Origin: Gemmatimonadota bacterium
GTDB taxonomy: Bacteria; Gemmatimonadota; Gemmatimonadetes; Longimicrobiales; Longimicrobiaceae
Assembly: GCA_019348475.1 (NCBI GenBank)
Contig: JAHWJJ010000137.1
Span: 1-9,785, forward strand
Length of the DNA stretch: 9,785 nt
Direction: 5' to 3'
Part shown: positions 6,699-9,785 of the stretch, piece by piece
Position numbering within the stretch: the first letter of the stretch is position 1
Layout: each line of letters starts with the position of its first letter
Notes under the pieces: model-generated
The model's input: only the letters and a program-made list of their open reading frames with translations
Told to the model about the DNA's origin: nothing
Databases searched by the model: none
Made by a program: the position numbers and the translations under genes

Positions 6699-7625
6699 TC
6701 AATCGGCCGGGGCCGGCCCGTCCAGCTGCGGGCGCGCCTCGCCAGGGCCCTTGTCGGCCTCCATCCCCGGCGTGACGCGGTTGGCCAGCGCGTCCGTGTA
6801 CACCCGGCGCCACTCGTCCATCTGGCGCTGCGCGGTCGTGTCGGCGGGGTCGGACAGCCCGGTGAGGCCCAGCAGCCCCACGCCGCCCACCAGCGACACC
6901 GCGCCCCACATGTGGTCGGTCACGTTGGGGCGCGCGCGGTGCAGCACCTCCACGTTGCGCGCCACGGCGCCCGCGGCGGCCAGCTGCTCCCGCGCCTCCT
7001 TCTCCATCTCCCCGGCGCCCGTGAGCATCTCCTGGATGATGGCGTCGTCGAAGCCGGGCTGGCCGCGGTACTGCTCGGCCTGCTGGCGGATGGTGGCGGC
7101 CTGGCTCAGGGCGGCCTGGTACATGGGGCGCATCATCAGGTAGCCGGAGACCTCACCCATGCGCTCGCGCACCCACTCCATCTCCGCGGGGTTGTACCCC
7201 TGCGAGCGGGCCGCCCGCACGTACGCCCCGCCGATCAGGTCGCCGAAGCCCACCAGCAGGCTTCCCGCGTCGGCCGCGTTGCGCAGGCCCGAGATCAGCC
7301 CGCCCTTGTCCTTTTCCGAGCGCTGCGCCATCCGCGCGGCCTGCTCGTGGTACTTCCTGGATTCTTCGCGGATCAGGTCGAACTGCAGCAGCGTGGTGCG
7401 CAGAAAGGCGTTCACCTGCTCCGGCGTAAGCACGCTGTCCGCGGGCTCCTTGAAGCTGGCCAGCTCGCGGTCCGTGGCGGTGGCCGACGACTTCTGGTCC
7501 ACCTCGTCCACCGCGGCGGCCCGGGTCTCCTTCGCCGCCTCATCGCCGCCGCAGGCGGCCAGCAGCAGCAGGCCGGCCGCGCAGGCGCGGCGGACGAAGT
7601 GGGTGCCGGGGATGGAATGCTGCAT
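6699..7625 (-). CDS. Lipoprotein of 308 aa, helical, function unknown
   Basis: No known family is recognised. The ATG at 7625 gives a clear lipoprotein signal: 'MQHSIPGTHFVRRACAAGLLLLAACGG', with Arg-Arg before the hydrophobic core and lipobox Leu22-Ala23-Ala24-Cys25. The open frame runs 43 codons further upstream, but that would bury the signal peptide, so the inner ATG is preferred; AGCGAGG lies shortly upstream. The mature protein looks mostly helical: an acidic, Ser/Thr-rich linker, 'LTPEQVNAFLRTTLLQFDLIREESRKYHEQAARMAQ' (about 66-101), a Gly-rich stretch 'GGLISGLRNAADAGSLLVGFGDLIGGAY', a second helix-rich region, and a hydrophobic segment 'MWGAVSLVGGVGLLGLTGL' (about 239-257) that could touch a membrane. 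The tail is charged and Pro-rich. It is the first gene of a cluster with the TIP30-like and small membrane proteins. A TTGACA box lies 124 nt upstream. Confidence 0.75.
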   Translation of the reverse strand: MQHSIPGTHFVRRACAAGLLLLAACGGDEAAKETRAAAVDEVDQKSSATATDRELASFKEPADSVLTPEQVNAFLRTTLLQFDLIREESRKYHEQAARMAQRSEKDKGGLISGLRNAADAGSLLVGFGDLIGGAYVRAARSQGYNPAEMEWVRERMGEVSGYLMMRPMYQAALSQAATIRQQAEQYRGQPGFDDAIIQEMLTGAGEMEKEAREQLAAAGAVARNVEVLHRARPNVTDHMWGAVSLVGGVGLLGLTGLSDPADTTAQRQMDEWRRVYTDALANRVTPGMEADKGPGEARPQLDGPAPAD

Positions 7626-7725
7626 CTCGCGAACCTCGCTGCGGATTGCGTGAAGAGGGAGCGTCGGCGCGGACCGCGCCGTGGAAGGATTCTTCCGCCT
7701 TCCGGGGAGGGAATGCGGGACCCGT

Positions 7726-7754
7726 AGGGTGCGTTGCACGCGGCGTGTTGTCAA
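7726..7754 (-). promoter_or_regulatory. Candidate promoter for the lipoprotein cluster
   Basis: Reading the minus strand, a perfect -35 box TTGACA lies at 7754-7749, and after 17 nt CACCCT at 7731-7726 occupies the -10 position (matching TATAAT only at A2 and T6). The -35 is striking in this composition but the -10 is poor, so activation or an alternative sigma factor would be needed. Transcription starting near 7719 would give a leader of about 94 nt containing the 17-nt palindrome at 7665-7681, a possible operator or leader hairpin. Confidence 0.4.
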
Positions 7755-7830
7755 GTGTTTTCGCTGGATGGCGAATCGCTTGGCCCACTTCGCGTTGCGC
7801 GCCCTCTACGCGGCGTCCGTGCGGGCGCCC

Positions 7831-8001
7831 CTCCGCTCGCTCGTGAACGGCATCGGAACTCGCCATGGCGGGCTGGCACCGCAGGGACGCCCGCGCGGCG
7901 CCCCCTCCGCTCGCTCGTGAACGGCATCGGAAACGCGGCATGGCGGGTTGGCACCCGCAGGGCGGGGCCCGCGGGGCGCCCCCTCCGCTCGCTTATGCTC
8001 G
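7831..8001. repeat. Tandem intergenic repeat, units of 74 and 78 nt
   Basis: Two near-identical units lie head to tail (7831-7904 and 7905-7982), followed by a third, truncated start (7983 onward). The first 28 nt are identical in units one and two (7831-7858 and 7905-7932); the remainder keeps CATGGCGGG(C/T)TGGCACC and GCAGGG with small insertions. Each unit is preceded by a GGCGCC-containing junction. The third copy matches for about 11 nt and then runs into the hairpin at 8003-8029. No coding pattern is evident. It is probably an expanded non-coding dispersed element. Confidence 0.65.
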
Positions 8002-8002
8002 C

Positions 8003-8029
8003 ACCTCCCCCAAAAACCCTGGGGGAGGT
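8003..8029 (-). terminator. Perfect 9-bp hairpin downstream of the kinase gene
   Basis: ACCTCCCCC (8003-8011) and GGGGGAGGT (8021-8029) are perfect inverted arms around a 9-nt loop (8012-8020) holding five A residues on the plus strand. Read on the minus strand it follows the histidine kinase stop by about 50 nt, where a terminator would sit. There is no T run after the stem, so it could instead be a dispersed palindromic repeat that also ends transcription. Confidence 0.5.
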
Positions 8030-8079
8030 TGAACTGCTCTGTCCGATGAGCGGCGGTCGCGTCGCCGGTGAGAGCCGTG

Positions 8080-9600
8080 TCAGTGGGCCAGGGGCAGCCG
8101 CACGGTGAAGGTGCTGCCGCCGCCAGGGGTGCTGGCGACGTGGATGTCGCCGCCAAGCAGCCCCGCCAGCCGCCGGGCGATGCTCAGCCCCAGGCCGCTG
8201 CCGCCGGCGCGGCGGATGAGGGGGTGCTCGGCCTGCCAGAACGGGTCCCAGATCTTTCCCATGTGCGCCTGGTCGATGCCGATGCCCGTATCCGACACCG
8301 CCACAGCCACCCACCCCGGCTCCCGCCGCACCGCCACCTGCACCCGCCCCTCCTCGGTGAACTTGGCGGCGTTGCTGAGCACCGCGCGAAGCAGCTCCCG
8401 GAAGCGGCGCGGGTCCGTTTCGGCCGCGGCGCCGTCTTCCCCCACCACTTCGAACTCCACGCCGCGGCGGTCCAGGGTGCCCGCGAACTCCCGCGCGACC
8501 TCCTGGGCCACGGCGCACAGGTCCACGCGCTCCAGCTGGATTCCGCTTTCGCCGGAGTCCAGGCGCGTGTAGCCCAGCACGTCCTCGATCATCCGCTGCA
8601 GCTGGCCGCCGTTGCCGCGGATGCGGTCCAGGTGCCTGCGCTGCACCTCCGGCACCTCCCCCGCCTCGCCGTCCAGCAGCAGCTCAGAATAGTTGAGGAT
8701 GGCGTTCAGCGGCGTGCGCAGCTCGTGGCTGACGATGGCCAGAAAGTCGGTCTTGGCCCGGTTGGCCGCCTCCGCCTCGGCCCGCGCGATGCGCTCGCGC
8801 AGCAGCAGCGAATCGCGTTCGGCCGCAGCGCGCAGGCGGTCGGTGATGTCTTCGCCGATGCAGTACACGCCCAGGATGCCGCCCTGCACCACGATGGGCA
8901 CCAGCGTAACGCGCACGTCCACCCGCCGCCCGGCGCGGTGCACCAGCGCCGTCTCGCCGCCCCCCGGTTCCCCCTCCGCCGCACGCGAGAACAGGCGGCG
9001 CATCCGCTCGCGGTCGTCGGGCGCGACCAGCGACCAGAAGGTGGCGGAGCGCAGGTCGTCTGCATCGTAGCCGGTGAGCGACTCGGCGGCCGGGTTCGCG
9101 GTGCGCAGGGTGCCGTCCAGGTCGAAGGAGAAGACGGCGTCGGGATTGTTCTCGAAGAGCGAGCGGTAGCGCTGCCGGCTTTCCTCGTACCGCTGGGCCA
9201 CCTCCTTGCGCTCGGTGAGGTCGCGGGTTATCTGCCCCAGTCCGATGAGCCTTCCCGCGGCGTCGTGGATGGCGGTGAGCACCACGCTGGCCCACAGCCG
9301 CGAGCCGTCCTTGCGCACCCGCCACGCCACCGTCTCGCAGCGGCCGTCGCGTACGGCGGTGTGCAGGTCGCGCACGGGGGCGTCGCTCGCCGCGTCGTCG
9401 GCGGGGTACAGGGTGGCCAGCGGCCGGCCCAGCACCTCGCTCTCCTCGTAGCCGAACATGCGCCCCGCGCCCTCGGTCCAGGTGGTGACCCGGCCGTCGG
9501 GGCTCAGCAGGATGATGGCGTAGTCGGTCACGTTCTCCGCCAGCAGGCGGTAGAGCTCGTCCCTGCCGGGGAGCGCCGGGGCGCGGGTGCGGTGCGGCAT
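8080..9600 (-). CDS. Soluble two-PAS sensor histidine kinase
   Basis: This two-component sensor kinase has 506 aa and no membrane segment or signal peptide, so it should sense a cytoplasmic cue. The first PAS domain spans about 13-130 ('LLAENVTDYAIILLSPDGRVTTW' to 'GQITRDLTERK') and the second about 143-255 ('RYRSLFENNPDAVFSFDLDG' to 'GEDITDR'). A coiled linker (256-283) leads to the HisKA H-box 'SHELRTPLN' with phospho-accepting His292. The ATP-binding domain has the N-box 'LLRAVLSNAAKF' (Asn410), G1 'DTGIGI' (437-442), F-box 'WDPF' (451-454) and G2 'GGSGLGLS' (466-473). All motifs are intact. PAS ligands (haem, flavin or small molecules) cannot be told from the sequence. No response regulator or receiver domain is in the window, so its partner is encoded elsewhere. 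The ATG at 9600 has a GGA seven nt upstream. Confidence 0.95.
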   Translation of the reverse strand: MPHRTRAPALPGRDELYRLLAENVTDYAIILLSPDGRVTTWTEGAGRMFGYEESEVLGRPLATLYPADDAASDAPVRDLHTAVRDGRCETVAWRVRKDGSRLWASVVLTAIHDAAGRLIGLGQITRDLTERKEVAQRYEESRQRYRSLFENNPDAVFSFDLDGTLRTANPAAESLTGYDADDLRSATFWSLVAPDDRERMRRLFSRAAEGEPGGGETALVHRAGRRVDVRVTLVPIVVQGGILGVYCIGEDITDRLRAAAERDSLLLRERIARAEAEAANRAKTDFLAIVSHELRTPLNAILNYSELLLDGEAGEVPEVQRRHLDRIRGNGGQLQRMIEDVLGYTRLDSGESGIQLERVDLCAVAQEVAREFAGTLDRRGVEFEVVGEDGAAAETDPRRFRELLRAVLSNAAKFTEEGRVQVAVRREPGWVAVAVSDTGIGIDQAHMGKIWDPFWQAEHPLIRRAGGSGLGLSIARRLAGLLGGDIHVASTPGGGSTFTVRLPLAH

Positions 9601-9621
9601 GGATTCCGGGGATCTGGCGAG

Positions 9622-9635
9622 GCGCCGGCCGGCGC
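9622..9635. repeat. 14-nt perfect palindrome in the kinase leader
   Basis: GCGCCGGCCGGCGC at 9622-9635 is its own reverse complement and lies 21 nt before the histidine kinase ATG, between it and the heptad array. It could be an operator or a leader hairpin. Palindromes of this kind are not rare in DNA this G+C-rich. Confidence 0.35.
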
Positions 9636-9673
9636 ATGCGTCGCTGGCGGCTCTGCAAATTGTCCGCCGGAGA

Positions 9674-9731
9674 GGGAATAGGGAATAGGGAATAGATAGG
9701 GAATAGGGAATAGGGAATAGGGAATAGGGAT
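9674..9731. repeat. Heptanucleotide tandem repeat GGGAATA
   Basis: Seven full copies of GGGAATA are present: three at 9674-9694, a four-base interruption GATA (9695-9698), then four more at 9699-9726, with a partial GGGAT at 9727-9731. It is a simple-sequence array and an A/T-rich island in the region. It lies 74-131 nt upstream of the histidine kinase ATG. On the minus strand a -10-like GACAAT (9664-9659) is next to its inner edge, so the -35 position of any promoter there would fall inside the array. Confidence 0.9.
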
Positions 9732-9741
9732 CGCGTGAGGG

Positions 9742-9785
9742 ATGCGCGCCCGCAGGGCCGAGAACCTGGAGCGGCGGGGCAACAG
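9742..9785 (+). CDS. Possible start of a plus-strand gene, cut by window end
   Basis: An ATG at 9742 opens a frame (MRARRAENLERRGN...) that runs off the window. GAGG lies at 9737-9740, too close to be an ideal ribosome site. If real, it would be divergent from the histidine kinase, with the heptad array between the two genes. Fourteen codons are too few to recognise anything, and the segment could equally be non-coding or the end of a minus-strand gene. Confidence 0.2.
   Translation, partial: MRARRAENLERRGN

Larger units (their letters stand above)
7626..8079. other. 454-nt intergenic region, repeat-rich, no gene seen
   Basis: This region separates the histidine kinase gene from the lipoprotein gene, both on the minus strand. 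Next to the lipoprotein start it holds a 17-nt palindrome (7665-7681, arms CGGCGCGG and CCGCGCCG around one A) and a TTGACA box (7749-7754 on the minus strand). Next to the kinase end it holds tandem repeats (7831-8001) and a hairpin (8003-8029). Open frames cross it on both strands, but their peptides are repeats of SERRGR-like low complexity and look non-coding. Confidence 0.6.

Noticed and set aside
5477..6775. A 432-codon plus-strand open frame over the minus-strand cluster
   Set aside because: It lies antisense to the TIP30-like and small membrane protein genes, has repetitive Arg/His/Ala content and shows no recognisable domain.
7626..7754. N-terminal extension of the 308-aa lipoprotein up to 7754
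   Set aside because: The open frame continues, but the signal peptide and lipobox start at the inner ATG (7625); the extra 43 residues would place the signal peptide internally.
7831..8001. CRISPR-like or integron-type array
   Set aside because: The units are contiguous, without unique spacers, recombinase or cassette genes.
8068..9681. A 537-codon plus-strand open frame antisense to the histidine kinase
   Set aside because: High G+C content makes stop codons rare on the opposite strand; the peptide is His/Ala/Val/Gln-rich low complexity with no family features, and the sense strand encodes all kinase motifs.
9674..9731. CRISPR array
   Set aside because: The repeat unit is only seven bases with no spacers, and no cas gene is present; it is a simple tandem repeat.

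Overview
The window is very G+C-rich bacterial chromosome with dense genes, strong G/C preference at third codon positions and several GTG/TTG starts. The best guess for the host is a Gemmatimonadota-type bacterium (Longimicrobium-like) or a relative in the FCB assemblage. This is inferred from composition, the SMEKTL form of the signal-peptidase active-site box, the thioredoxin-family ending 'GCNIKWKPGNEPEWF', and the short repeats between genes. No rRNA, tRNA, CRISPR array, transposase or phage gene was seen.

Left half, plus strand: the last 40 codons of a thioredoxin-family protein (1-123); a 374-nt spacer with REP-like palindromes; type I signal peptidase lepB (498-1397); a cytochrome P450 starting 7 nt after it (1405-2808); an unrecognised six-helix membrane protein with its own candidate promoter (3020-3721); and a PLP-dependent class I aminotransferase (3857-5134). 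A strong hairpin (5175-5225) separates this block from convergent genes on the other strand.

Right half, minus strand, in transcription order: a soluble two-PAS sensor histidine kinase (9600 to 8080) preceded by a GGGAATA heptad array; a 454-nt spacer with 74/78-nt tandem repeats, a terminator-like hairpin and a TTGACA box; then a compact cluster of a 308-aa lipoprotein, a TIP30/HTATIP2-like NAD(P)-binding protein and a 74-aa one-helix membrane protein (stop and start codons abut); and finally a small lipoprotein with an RcsF/YbjQ-like sequence pattern (5589 to 5266).

Most of the window is housekeeping or envelope-related: signal peptide cleavage, two lipoproteins, two membrane proteins and a sensor kinase. 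No defence island, biosynthetic cluster or mobile system is evident. The least explained parts are the lipoprotein / TIP30-like / small membrane protein cluster and the intergenic repeats.
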